The position numbers and the translations under genes were made by a program. The notes beneath the pieces are model-generated. The model was not told the origin of the DNA and did not search any database. It worked only from the letters and a program-made list of their open reading frames with translations. From positions 930,001 through 994,000 of the forward strand of contig JBBELK010000514.1 in NCBI GenBank assembly GCA_037783545.1: DNA of 64,000 nucleotides. Reading direction: 5' to 3'. The first letter of the stretch is position 1, and each line of letters begins with the position of its first letter. Shown here piece after piece: positions 46,239 through 59,100 of the stretch. This DNA is from Henricia sp. BOLD:AAB3569 (Eukaryota; Echinodermata; Asteroidea; Spinulosida; Echinasteridae).

Positions 46239-46773
46239 TTAAAGTTGCATTGCCCGTGTTTCGGTGAAAGGATTTAAAAAAATTAATTTACACAAGCGAA
46301 CGAATTTAGAAAGCTTACGTGTCTCTGTAACGAAAAATATCTGTAACGAAAAATATCAAAAACTTAATACTTAAAAATACTAAAAAACTTAATACTTAAA
46401 AATACTAAAAAACTTAAAAAATATCAAAAACTTAAATTTCCGACGTCGGGAATTTGAGATACAAGCCTTTTTCTTGAAACGTGCTTCACATGTTGTACAT
46501 GTGCGCGTACGCTCATATGTACATAGTATGTGTACAATGTACACATGTACGCGCACATGTACATTTACGTCATAACCCTGTCGATTAATTGACCAACCAG
46601 CCATTTAATCATTTCTTGTTTTTAATCGACTGGCATTAATCCTTGACGGATTTTTACGTTCTTGGTACCAAATGAAAGCTGATAACTTTTTCTATTCTAG
46701 AAAAATACCTATTTAACTTTAAAAAACAAATTTGACGCCCAAATCGGCCCAAACACGGGCAGTGCAACTTTAA
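46239..46773 (-). mobile_element. MITE family D, copy 2 (inverted, with tandem insertion)
   Basis: Reverse complement of 40717-41169, about 80 bp longer because of tandem copies of aaaaacttaatacttaaaaa and atatcaaaaactta at 46330-46435. Confidence 0.88.
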
Positions 46774-46957
46774 GGAAAATGCATGTGCATATACATCCTT
46801 GTTCCTCCTCTTTGTGTCACAAATATGTGTTTGTTTTTAAGACAAACGCATATTTATGACACAAATTGTCCGGCATGTTTGACTACCAGCAAGTTCCCTC
46901 AGTTTAATAGTTGGCGACGTCATCACACCGATCCTTTTACCAAAGATCCGCACGCGA

Positions 46958-47014
46958 GCTCGGGTAGTGGTGGCTGCTCGGGTCGTGGTGGCTGCTCGGG
47001 TCGTGGTAGCTGAC
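46958..47014. repeat. 18-bp tandem repeat
   Basis: Three units of gctcgggtcgtggtggct. Confidence 0.85.
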
Positions 47015-47202
47015 ATCGGGACAAATCGAACGCGCTGGTGTATATTGGTGTTACACGCGTAAAGCTAAACGAACGGAACTACATGCATGTAGTATAATGT
47101 TATTGAATTGTGGGAGCCATGGAGGGTTTAGCCTGGGCATATAGGCGCGTTCAATAGCACAATTCGTACGCCGGTATTGGGTATTTTCCTAAATCTTTAC
47201 CG

Positions 47203-47358
47203 TTAATTAGGGTTTGCCCTTACCCGACGTATATCAGCACTCAGTGCCTTCCCGAGTCAACATGAAAAACCTCATAGCGTGCTCGGGTGGGATTCGAACC
47301 CACGACCTCCTGCAAACAAGGCAGACGTCTTAACCACTCGACCACCGAGCTAGCCGGT
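47203..47358 (-). mobile_element. tRNA-derived SINE (family S1), well preserved
   Basis: Nearly identical to the 1583-1750 copy: the minus strand has gctagctcggtggtcgagtg, then ggtcgtgggttcgaatccca, then the gagtgctg/cgtcgggtaagg tail. High identity over the tRNA-like head suggests a young copy. Confidence 0.88.
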
Positions 47359-47734
47359 ATACCTTCACCGTAGAAGGTATTGTCGGTATGCATACGTATT
47401 GTGCTGGTGTTCGTTATCAAAACGGTGATTTGTGTGTTGTACTGCAGTGTCTCAAGACCGTCAAATTGGCCAAAAAATACACAATCTGAATGATGCCGAT
47501 TGTCAAAAAATTGCATCATGTACTAGCAAAGGCAATCTCATCTACAGACGTGCACGTTTATAGTATACACCTTAAAATTGTTTTTGAACAGTGCAGCAAA
47601 GGCGACACAATTAACTGAGGCATGTTAGTTAGCTGGCATCAGTTTTAATACGACGCGGCATTACAAGGAATGTCCTTTCAAACGGCGATCTAAGCAAGTA
47701 AACGCGTGTCAAATAGCTATCGACACTAATATAA

Positions 47735-47850
47735 AAAACACAATGCGCACGCGCAAAGACGACCAATTACAGATCAAGATGAAGCGCCCTTTACCTGTCC
47801 TTATATTCTCCTGTGTGGAATATGTGGACGGGAACCAGTCTACCATCAGT
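47735..47850. repeat. Dispersed repeat R4, copy 1
   Basis: aaaaaacacaatgcgcacgc, gcaaagacgaccaat and gaatatgtggacgggaacca are the reverse complement of 60862-60965. Related short pieces at 21195 and 59440. Confidence 0.75.
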
Positions 47851-48027
47851 CTGGTTGATTTATGCCATTCTGTCCTACGGTGAACATGGTGTAATGATTG
47901 TGTACTTCACACTTGCCGTGTGCACCATATTGCAACAAACAATTAGTTTGGTCAACTTGGATAGTAAGCGTGGATGTGAAAGAAAGTACGTCAGTAGGGG
48001 GTGCCTACCGCAAAAGGTTAATTTCTA

Positions 48028-48245
48028 AAGCGGGCCTCCCACTGCGATTTTTGCCACGAACTTCCTACGATTGGGTACGATTTGGTACGATTGTGTGTAG
48101 AGTCTACGGACAGTCTATGGTAATCGTATCAAATCGTACCAATTCGTAGAAATTTCGTGGCAAAAAATCGCATAGAGTCTACACACAATCGTACCAAATC
48201 GTAGCTAATCGTAGTGGCCAAAATCGCACAGTGGGAGGCCCGCTT
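48028..48245. mobile_element. MITE family E, copy 2
   Basis: Same termini as 41720-41869. The interior is longer, with several acgattgggtacgatttggt units and an inner duplication of the agtctacacacaatcgtacc segment. Flanked by taa/tta-like trinucleotides, as in PIF/Harbinger-type elements (inference). Confidence 0.88.
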
Positions 48246-48758
48246 AAGTTACATGACCCGTCGCCTCGCGAGTAACCTCGTGGATTACTACATGACCTGT
48301 TGCTTCGTGAGTAGCCTATATGGAGCTCGCGAAGGCAGCAACAGGTCATTCAAGCGAGTTTGCTCCAAAGGCATCTCGGTTTTTTGGTACATCCTATCTG
48401 ATGCGCTGTTGGACTGTGAGATACATGTAATGTGTCTTTCCTGAAACCTGCCTGGGAATAAGACCAACACGCTTGAGGTCAAGTTCTTTTGCTAATTACG
48501 TGATACACGAACAGGAAATAGTCCCAGTTTTCCGGCACAGACGTCCCGTGCCAGGGGACCAAACATTGTGGACTGGGATGGGTGGACACAACGATATAAC
48601 TGGCCACTTGCCGGGTCATTGGAAAGAAAGACAGCAATTGCTGCCAGGAAATTACATGTTAATCCCACACCCTAGAAACTTTAAGATAAAAGGAAGATTA
48701 AAGAAAACAAGGAAATGGCGTGAGCCTTATCTTAATCAACCGTTAGTGCTATTTTAGG

Positions 48759-48956
48759 TCTGATAGCCCACATATTCGGTTAAAAAGGAAACTCAAATTA
48801 TGCTATTTTATTACGTGTTAAATACGGGTTGAGGCAGCGTCTCTGTCCAACTTAAGTACTTGCCTTATACGCGAGATGGTGCATGTACCTTTTGATGCAT
48901 GTGAACTAACATGTCTGATAGCCCACATATTCGGTTAAAAAGGAAACTCAAATTAT
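48759..48956. repeat. 43-bp direct repeats, 112 bp apart
   Basis: tctgatagcccacatattcg gttaaaaaggaaactcaaattat occurs at 48759-48801 and 48914-48956 without a difference I can see. Confidence 0.88.
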
Positions 48957-49141
48957 AGAGATGTAACATATGTTATCGGTTAGTAGCGTGTATAAACACC
49001 TCTTGAGGCATGGCTGACTGCACCAGCCTCCGTCACTAAGAGCCAATGAGGCAGGGTGTGCCACCCTGCCCGAAGTGGCTCCTTGAGCTCCTGCACTTTT
49101 AGGGTTGTTTGGAACGTGTATCTGCAGAGATCAGATGGCCC

Positions 49142-49310
49142 AATAAGCCAGTTCGGAATCTCGCGCGCGCAATGAACGTCTATGGGATTGTGTCAAGGTC
49201 ATTTGAGATAAACACAGGTCATTTGAGATAAACACAATGCATACCGCTTTGTTTATCTCAAACCAAAGTCGGGAGACGCATGCGCAGTCGAGACTCCGAA
49301 CTGGCTTATT
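49142..49310. mobile_element. Inverted-repeat element next to MITE 49308
   Basis: aataagccagttcggaatct / agactccgaactggcttatt are inverted. The interior has tandem aggtcatttgagataaacac twice. Confidence 0.78.
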
Positions 49311-49771
49311 TCATAAAACATGTTAGCACCCGATTTTTGATTAAGCAGCACTCTCTCTATTTCATAAAACTGTTTAAGCACTAGCAAAGCAAACGGCATG
49401 CTAACCTACCGATTTTTTGCTAACGTGACGCCATCTTTTTTCTTCGCCATTCTCGGCAAAATTCGAGACACATTTTCTAACAGATACACAACTTTCAGCT
49501 GTTGTTGAAATATTCCAGGCAGTGACAGGCAAGGGTTTTCTGTGGTAGTGATAATCATCCCAAAATGGAAACATAACCGATGATGGTATTTGAAAATTTT
49601 GACGTTTACTTATGAAAGCAGACGATGAACGCGTTCGAACAAAACAGACGACAGCGTTGCGCGCGCACTCTCTTTGCGCGCTTAGAACAACAAGCTTTAT
49701 GAAATACGCCCTGAATATTCGCGCTATGCTTAATTCAAATTTTTTATTAAGCGTAACATGTTTTATGAAAT
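49308..49771. mobile_element. MITE with atttcataaaacatgtta termini
   Basis: Ends atttcataaaacatgttagc and taacatgttttatgaaat are inverted, with inner ttgattaagca / tgcttaattcaa. Overlaps the end of the preceding element by a few bases. Confidence 0.8.
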
Positions 49772-50101
49772 TGGCCCCTGGTTAAAAACCCAACAAAATA
49801 GGTTGTGTAAAGAGCCCTTAATACAGGATTTATCCAGACACGGGAAACATCACATTTCATTGATGAGGGAATCACTTTGTTCAAAAGTGTCCTCTTAGAC
49901 TTGGAGAAAAACATTGAAACGAAACAGAAGCGATTCAAAAGTGATTGGTCGATCAGAGCCTTGCTATCCACAAGTTCACTGCTTTCAACAAACGTCTGTT
50001 CTAATCATTAAGAAATGCTATTATAAGAAAATTGCGTTTTCTTTTTCGGAGAGTATTATATTCACACAAAAAACAGCTTACCTGGCACAACATCTTCGCA
50101 G

Positions 50102-50148
50102 GATGTTCGGTACCCATATATCTAGAAAGCTATAGCACCATAACCAAG
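50102..50148 (+). CDS. EMI/TM gene exon: start of EMI-like domain
   Basis: The acceptor atcttcgcag ends at 50101 and the donor gtattt begins at 50149. It enters in phase 1 (GA completes a codon) and encodes CSVPIYLESYSTITK. The C-x-(3-8)-YS pattern fits the beginning of MEGF10-type EMI domains. Short and with a modest acceptor, so this is less sure than the later exons. Confidence 0.55.
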
Positions 50149-53100
50149 GTATTTTGTTTTAATTTTGATCTATCTGCCAATTTTGCTTAGTTTTTTTTTT
50201 TTTTTTACTTTCCAGCAAAGTTCAGTCCTACGCAGAGTCGAATCTTCAGAGTTCGTTGGTCGGCGTACGGGGTGGTATCTGTACGTGGCTGGAGCTTAAC
50301 GGATGTCAACAGTACAAGTATGATAATTTTTCGGGAAGATTCTTTTTATATAAATACGTTACACTGATACGTAGCCACGTCACACTTACACGCAAGCTCC
50401 TCACGCTGTCATGTGACATGTCACGCCTCAAACACGTCAATCTGCCACGCAACTGCGTCGCATTCATCGCATTGCACTCGTTCGCCCGCGTCACGCTGTT
50501 ACGAGAACGCATTAAGGGAAGTTCACACTAATAGACCTTTATCACAGTGCGGCCTTCCCTTTTTCCCTATTAAAATGAACGTAACGAAAGCGAGGCTTGC
50601 CGAAATAAAATAGTTTGGCCCCGTGTTGAAAATGTTCATTGTGTGCATCACAATGACATGCACGCGGTGCGATCAAGAAAACGCGCAGCGCGGACAGTGA
50701 TTCTCTCAAAACAACAACGGAAGACTGCACGCGCTATCGCTCACCGCGTTGCATGAGATCCCAATCACCGATCTTTCTAAAATAGAAAATCCCACGGCGT
50801 CCACGTCACGCGACGGCGTTACGCTGTCACGCGACTCGGCGCGTCATGTTACGCGACCGCGCCACGCTGTAACGCGATTGCGCCACGCCGAAAAACTCTG
50901 CCAGCGATTACTAGAAAGGGGTTTGATCACGGTTCTGACCCCGTCGAGTTTTGTGTAGGCCTATTTCGGCAAACAAGCTCCTTTAATCACTCAGTGTTTA
51001 CTTCTAAACTTTACTTTTGGGAATCTGTACCTTGGAGAATGATGGCAAGTTATTCAATCATTATTGAAGCTGAAATTCGAAGTATCCGGGTTCCTTTCCG
51101 GCCCGAGCAACTCAGTGTAGATTTCAGATATTTTGGACCGAGGATGAATCAACATCACCGCGATATGCGTTTATGTGTAGCCTATATGGATACGTGCGGG
51201 AGCTCAAAAATGAGGGTAACACACTTTTGATCTTAGAGATCACGCGATGTTTAGGATAGGGCCTATCACCACAAAAATAAGATATTTCTGAACCATAATT
51301 TCAGGAACGTTTCAACTATAGGCCTATGCTTCTTAAAGCCGAAACCCGGGGTTTAAAAATATTAGTAAAAGGTATTATAATTCTCTTTCCTATTGTATAC
51401 AGTCACCCGCATAGGACAACCGAACCCACTATTCAGAACCACCAAACTCAGTGGTCGAGTGGTTAAGACGTCTTCTTAGTATAGGAGGTCGTGGGTTCGA
51501 GTCCCACCCGAGCACGTTATGGGGATTTTATCGTGTTCTCGGAAACAGCACTTAAAAGTATTTTAAGTGCTATACATCTCTTAGAGATGTACATGTATAC
51601 CCAAAAAAAAAAAAATTATTTTGCTTATGTACATCATTATTGTTATATATACAAAGAACAAGAAATATGACCGCTGTAGTGATGAATTGCAGTAGAGGTT
51701 GCTATTTTGTCTGAAAACAGGGCTGCATTCCAAATACGCGAACATTGCAAACGTTTGCAACGTTTGCCAACAACAGGTACATGGCTTTTTTGGACGAGTG
51801 CAGAAAAGCAATGTAACCAAGTGGCAAACGTTGGCAACGTTCGCGTAACTTCGAACGCAGCCCATGGCGAAGAATTACGTTTTTGCGTACTTTCTCGTGT
51901 ACTTATTTCTTTTTCCCCCATGTTTTCTCTCACAGGGTGGTTTTTACGCCCGTGTATAAGGTTGCTTTTCGGAGGGTTTATGTCAACGGTTTTGTTTGCT
52001 GCCCAGGTTATGCCAGGGTTGGCAATGCCTGCGAGCCGCACAAACCAACAGAAGGTATGTATACACATCTCCAATGCGTGTACTGGCCGGGGTCGATATT
52101 TTACGACCAGAACAGAAATATGTTTGTGATAAAGTCATGAGTGAAGCTGATCATCGGTTGAACCAGTTATACATCAGAAACGTATTTCTGGTCGTGGTCG
52201 CAAAAACTTAACCTTCCTTGCCATTCATGAGCAATACGGTAATGTTTAGGAAAACATGAAAAAATAGTAACAATACGAATACAATATATCTAAATAAAAT
52301 ATATCAAAATTCATTTATTTTCTTGTGTGTGGTATTGCCAAGTGATTTCTGTAGTTGAAATTCATTTTGCATACATAAGTTGTTGCTAGGTAGGACAAGC
52401 CCCGGACAAGCTTTGTGGACGTCGTTGGGAGCAACCTTTTGTTATTAAGGTATGCATGAAATGTGCATACATTACACAAATGCCATATTGAAGAATACCG
52501 GTAGAAATAGGGGCCTTTAGGGAATTATTTTGGAAAACAGAAAACGTAGGGTGTAAATTCTTACATCGTGAAAGTTTGTAAACAACGAAAAAGTGCAGTC
52601 TGTGCTATAAAAGCTTAGTGCATTCCTTTTAAAGTCGACCTACCGACTTAATTTTCTATTTCCCGGTTTTATTTTCTTCCCCAAATGAAGCAGTTCCTCC
52701 CAGTTCGCAGGCCACTACTCCCACCTGGACTCACCCTGCAGGTACGGTAACCCCGGTTCCCTGGCCCGGATCCACCGGCCAGCAGGACCCTGGTTCCACC
52801 GGGCTGCCCGTGACCTCTCGGCCAGGCACCCAGCGGCCTTCGCCCCGGTCTGCCGAGGAGACGGCGCCGCCCAGCCCAGACAGCCGTCCGAGTGCCGCGC
52901 CCGAAGTGTCTCCCGCGGGATTGAAAGACAAGCTGCTCATCATTCTTCTCGTTCTCGTTATCCTGGTTGCCATGTTTGTCATCGCAACCTTCACAGCTCA
53001 CCTTGCTAAGTTGTGGCACCGCGGTAGACTGCCTTGCTGTGCTGGGATACTTTCAATGGCAAGGTTGGTAAAGAGTACAGTGGCCTTAAAGGAGAATTAT

Positions 53101-56100
53101 ACCCAAGAAACAAGACATTGTGCTTAACAAGTTTAAGTCGTATATTGTTGAGTATGAATAAGTGATTTTTTTTCAGGGATTATAACCCAGGGACCCCGGT
53201 GGAGCCAAGTTGCTTTTCACTGCATTCAGATTCCCCAAACTCATATGGACATTTTGTCCACATTTGTATCGTTTATGTTGTTATACAAAGACAATGGAAT
53301 ATGACCCACTTGAAAGCAGGCACGAATTAGTTCACCAAGAATGGAAACTGCAGCGATACCTTGTTGTATAAAGGCCGCCATTTTGTCCAAAAACTGGGCA
53401 AAAATTACGTTATTGCATTTCTATGGCGATACACGAAAGGTCGTACGCAATTATCTCCCAGTTTTCGGACAAAATGGCGGCGCCCATAAGCCAATCTTCT
53501 TATCAGCTTTTCGGTGGGTTATATTACTAATTCTTGGCATACAAATAATGTAGAGTTGCACTTGTCCATCTCAATGTCTTTTGTTTCTTGAGTTTACTTC
53601 TTTTTCAAAGATTGCATGAAATGGTGTTTTTAACAATGAAATCTATGGTACGCAGCTAATCCATTCAGTTTATAGCCACGAAAACTCAATTTTGAGGTTG
53701 TTTTGTGGGTTTTTATGCTGAAAATATGCATATTCATCATCAAAGTTGTGATATCACACCAGGCAAACACAGGAAAATCACATTCAACTCTACACAAAAA
53801 AAATGCCCTTTTTTCTCCAACTTGCTGAAACTTTTGTAACTTTTTGTAATTTTGTTGTTGTATGGAACTGCAGCAGTTTGCCACAATTTCAGTTTGAATT
53901 TTTATGTTTTCACTTTACTTTTCTAGTGTGTGTTCGAAAAAACTACCTTTAATTCCTTTTACGTAAAAATGAGAAAATTAGTATTGAAACAAAAAAATAT
54001 TTCATATAGGCCTACAGCAAAGACTGTCACGGTGCATTTAACATATCAGAGGCCCTTTAATTTAGAAAGCTTTGAAAGGTCCCTGCAGCAGGCGCCATGT
54101 TATTTCCGAATTACGCAAATGTTATTGAAAGAAGAATCAGATGAAAGAAAAATGTTTAGTGTTCATTTAGGCCCTATCTTAAATGTACATGACGATTGCA
54201 AAACCACAGATAGGACACATGCCAATAATGATTACGGATGACAGCGAATTACACATGTATGCGTTACATACGTGTATTCTTTGGCTTGCATATCCAACTT
54301 CTTTGAGTCCATGTCTCAAACCTTGTTTTGGGTATTTATATGGGTCTTTCCACAGTAATGGGGGTACATTTCTGTGACATACAAGATCTTAGGTCCCAGT
54401 TCAGTTCAAATGTCTTAATTTTATCGTTAAATTATCCAGCTAAACTGAGGAAATAACTTTTGCACGAAGGAGTAAGAAAAATAGTCCTACAACATACATT
54501 TCTGAAAACTCCGTGCACAAATTTTCCAATACGTATATGTAACAGAAACAAAAATGTCACAAAATGGTCTGTCCACGTTTCATAAAAACACGTTACATAC
54601 GTAATAGGAAAATTTGTGGCAGCAATTTCTTACCTTTTTGGAAAAAAGTTATCTCCTGAGAACAGTACAAGGAAATGTCTTTCATTTTGGGATAAACTAA
54701 AAACATCTAAAAGGAATTATTGACTTATTTTTCAAATGTACCCCCATTACTGTGGAAAGACCCATGAGGGTCTTTCTATAAATTAGGGTTCCAATGTTGG
54801 TGTCCCCCGTTACATTTTACATCTTGTTTTTGTAAATTCAGGAAACATTCTTTAAATACTTTCCATCTCAAAGAGTGAGTACATAAAGTACAATTCATAC
54901 AAAATGGTTTAAAAGCCATTTTAATGATTTTTGTACGAAAAAATAACACATATCAGGTGTAACGGGGGACACTAAATGTCACACTTTTGGACCCCTAATT
55001 TATAGAAAGACCCATATCTGAGTCAATTAATTTTTGCGGTCATGTTCGATGCTGTTCGCGGGATTTATATTTGGAGTTCCCGAAGGAATACTATCGGCTT
55101 ATGGTTCAAATGATAATCTTCAGGTACATAAGTTACGGTAGTCACGTAAAAGGCTAAATGGTTATCATGCAGTCAAAACATGATTAATCGTTGGCCCTTG
55201 ACGCGTGATCTGGAGTGAAATCGCACATTTAAAGTAGCGTGTCCAGATCACATTTGACGCCCCCGTTTTTCCCATGGGTGTTGAGATTTTGATACCAGTT
55301 TGCCATATTTTTCTCATTACCATTCTGAATTTCTCGCTCTCAATCCGTGTATTTTCAAGCACTTATCGTCAAAAAACCTGATGTTTTGTTAACTAATTTA
55401 TCCGTCCCATAAAAGCAGTGCAGTGATGATTGTTGGGTTAGAACGAAATCCATTTGTTTTTCTTTTGGAAAAATCTGAACAAGCTCCTAAAAGCTAAAAG
55501 GAGGTCTGCCTTTGAAAAAAAAAATTAACATTGTACAGTATTAGATTTTGTTTTCAAAATATGGGAACCTTTTAGTAGGCCAAAAACACTTAATTTGAGA
55601 AAAACAACGGCAAAATTATGAGCAGCATTTTGGCGTCTGAAGTACTTTGACAAAATCTGCACTAAAACAAAATCTGCACTAAAATATGAAATTGCAAATG
55701 GTATTATACATAGAGTATTACAAAATACTAGCCTAGTATTGAAAATACATGTGAAATGCTTTCTGTTGTCTGGTGACAACACCGAGATTATGGCATGCAC
55801 GCACTCTTTAAAGTCGGAGAAAAAAAAGTAGAACGGTGCATAGGAGGTTAGTCAGACATCCTAACGGAAGGGGGAGGGGGGTCTCCTGGACAGGAATTGA
55901 AACCTTCAACTTGGCAGACTGTCAACTACCTCACGTGCCTTCGTGTGCAAACCACACATTGAGAGACGAATTACGCTTGGTGTATGTGGTCTTTGAAGTT
56001 CCAATCCAAACCGATTAAGATCAATCTCGGGGCCGGCTGGAGCGTTTGATGATGTATTTGAGCTGTGATTGAGATTGAGAGCTGTAATATAAACTCCTCA

Positions 56101-59100
56101 AAGCAAGTTCGGAAACTCACGTTTGACTGACAATATTTCTCTCGTTACTAAGTCGTTTTCCTTGAATTTGGTATCATTGCAAATCCGTCTTATTTGATGT
56201 GTCATTTGTTACTATTAAGCAACTGGGGATGTGCAGCACAGCTGAATGTGGAGGTGGATGTAAATTGTAAATGTCACAAAATTCACTGCCATTGTCATAC
56301 AGTGAATTCCCCTTTTGCTTGGGGGATGGGAATGTGTCAATACACTTGTTGACAATGTATTTTGTGACATTTCACATTCCACCCCCGTATTCAGCTGTGC
56401 TGCACATCCCCCAATTGCTTAATCATAACACATCGTTGTAAAGAGGAATAACAATGATACCAAGTTCAAGGAAAATGACTTGGTTATTGTCAAGAGAGAA
56501 AACGACCGAAAGTTTCCTAACTTGTTTAGAGGAGTTTAGATTACTATATAATTCTAAGTGAACGCGCCACTGTTTCCTGCATTGGGCCAATTTCATAGCA
56601 GAAAAATCTGCTCAGGCCTAATCCAAAATTTGTTTGCCTTATAAAAATAGGTTTTCAGTCAAAATCTTATGTGATACAAGTGTATATATATCGATGATGC
56701 ACATCCCTTCACTGCAGAAACAAAATGACGTCCATAGTCGACACAACGAAAGTGGGTTTTTTGGGGGGGAGGGGGGGGGGGGGGTGGGGGGGAGCTTTCT
56801 CCCCATCGCCCTCCTATTGATTTCATTCTGCTGACGACCCTGCGGTGCTCCATAAGTACCATACCTCACACACACATACATAAATACAGAGATGCAATTA
56901 GTACTATTTGCAACAGAAACATGTTTTCGGTTATGGTTGCGAAAACAGGCCCCAGTTGATCGGAGTTTGTCGTGTAACCTCGTAGAGATGAAGTGTTTTG
57001 GTGGGAATAAGGGGCCGTCCAAAGTGGTCAACATTTTCACAGTCGTACAGAAAGCAGTATTTTTCAAGACTCATCACCCTCCCTCAAAATAGAACGTATC
57101 AACATTTTTCTGTCGGTACAGAAATGTCAACATTAAGCGCATGTAAAATCTTTTATAGGCCTACTCGGCTTTGTGTAGAACCGTGACAATGTTGACAACT
57201 TTGCCAGCCCCTAAGTGAGCCTGCTCCAAATGAGCACCATACAGTGTCTTTGCTGTCTTTTTGCTTGTTTTGGCGTGTATTTCTGTTTCAATTAACAAGA
57301 AATTAGTCTGTTCCTGCACGACACACCATAGTACCACACGCGGCATTACCACCGTGCTGTCTGTGCACTTTGCGCGGATTTACGCCCCAGATGACAAATT
57401 ATCGTGAATTAGAACTATAGGGGCAAATTTCTCGAAGAAACTTACCTGTTCGTTCCGGTACTTTTCACTCATCAGTTCTTCCTTTCATGTGATATAAATG
57501 TGGATGTATGTAGTTAGTTTTTGGAACATTATATATCATACCCCGAGTAGCCTACTGTGCTTCCCCCATGATTCCATCATGATAAAGCTTCCATGAATTA
57601 CGTCATGTGCTAAATATGTCGATCCTTGGCAAGATACCAACTACTTTCGGCACTTGGGAGTGATTCATGCTTGAAATAAAACAGCTTAAATAATTAAATG
57701 TTTTGGTATTTCTGTCCAATCAGGCATTCTTTGCAGAGTTTGTAATGAGATATTTGTAACTAAATAAAGAGAGGGGTTTATCAAATACAGATTAAGAGAG
57801 GGAAAATCATACTCACCGGAATTCGAACTCTATACGGGTAATTCCCAAAATTAGGGGTCCAAAATGTTTAGTGTCCCAGTTACGTACGACACTCCCTGCT
57901 TCAAAAATCACCACTTATGACCACAAAGTCTCAGTAATAGACTGTGGCCTGTGATTATAGGGGGCAGCATAATTTTCTTCAATATTTGTTTTCTGATTCC
58001 TGAAAAATATTCAAAACAAAAGACCATAAAGGCTTGTAATTTGTTCCATGGTATTGAATAGGAGTTTGGTGTCCCGGGCTACCTACGCCAAAGAAAATTG
58101 GCTGTAGAATGAGTTTGCATTAACCTTGGTGCCATATCTACATAGTACACACAAACATTAAATTTGAGTGGTATTTGTTTAAATTAAAATAATTATTTTG
58201 TATACTGGGAAACCACTTTCATCACTAAAAACACTTGGAAATCTTAAAAAGCATGTCACACTTTTGGACCCCTAAATTGGGGAATTACCCATACCTCTAG
58301 CGCACCTAAATCTTCAATTGGCGTTGATGGATCGTCACATTTCCTTCTTTACAAATCTGGAATCTATTATGGTTCGATTGGTCGTTTTCTAATTTATTCC
58401 ATTTTCCGTTTTCTATTTATCAATTTATAAAGGGTACGGACTGGCAAACGTGGCTCGGACGAGTCAAGCAAGACAGCGTGCATCCTCGGTACAATTAGTT
58501 CTGGTAAGTATAAATATCGACAGTTTGATTGAAAATCGATAACAATCTCGATACATTTGTTGTCAATGGGGACGCCACTTTTTGAGAGAAAAAAATCAAC
58601 TCTAAACTGTACACCAAATCGTGACTTTGCGATTACGTCACAGCACTGTATAGCTGTCGGAGGGGCCGAACGATTCACCTCAAATTTAGACGGGGCCCAC
58701 TTTTTTCGCGACGGAATTTGTCTGAGTTTTACTCGGAATGTGTATGCGCTAAGAAATTTTGGTAACGGCTGAAAGGGTACTCTTTATTCTGAAAACGACC
58801 CTAATTCCCTTCAACCAGGTGCCAATTTCATAAAGCTGTTTTGCTTACTACAAATTGCGTTGAGTCAGCATAACGTGATTGAACGCGGCTTGGCTCAGGT
58901 TTTATAAAAAATAACAACGCTCTTTTTGCTAATATGGGCGGCCAACAGGGCAAAAAAAGACAACGCGGCAGGCCGAAAGGACAACGCGGCAGGCCGAAAG
59001 GACAACGCGGCAGGCCGAAAGGACAACGCGGCAGGCCGAAAGGACAACGCGGCAGGCCGAAAGAACAACTCGGCAGGCCGAAAGAACAACGCGGCAGGCC

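Larger units (their letters stand above)
32620..50100. other. Long stretch without a confident exon
   Basis: Between the candidate signal exon and the EMI exons I find MITEs, SINEs, direct repeats and short tandem arrays, listed separately. If the signal exon and EMI/TM gene are one gene, this is one or more introns holding at least one unseen exon. Open frames at 34874, 39973, 45064 and 48473 were checked without recognition. Confidence 0.5.

Noticed and set aside
48473..48757. 94-residue open frame
   Set aside because: No recognised family, no splice context, ends next to a 43-bp repeat; likely chance.
51446..51516. Functional tRNA gene
   Set aside because: A and B boxes are good but the anticodon arm does not fold convincingly and the same sequence is dispersed with a SINE tail.
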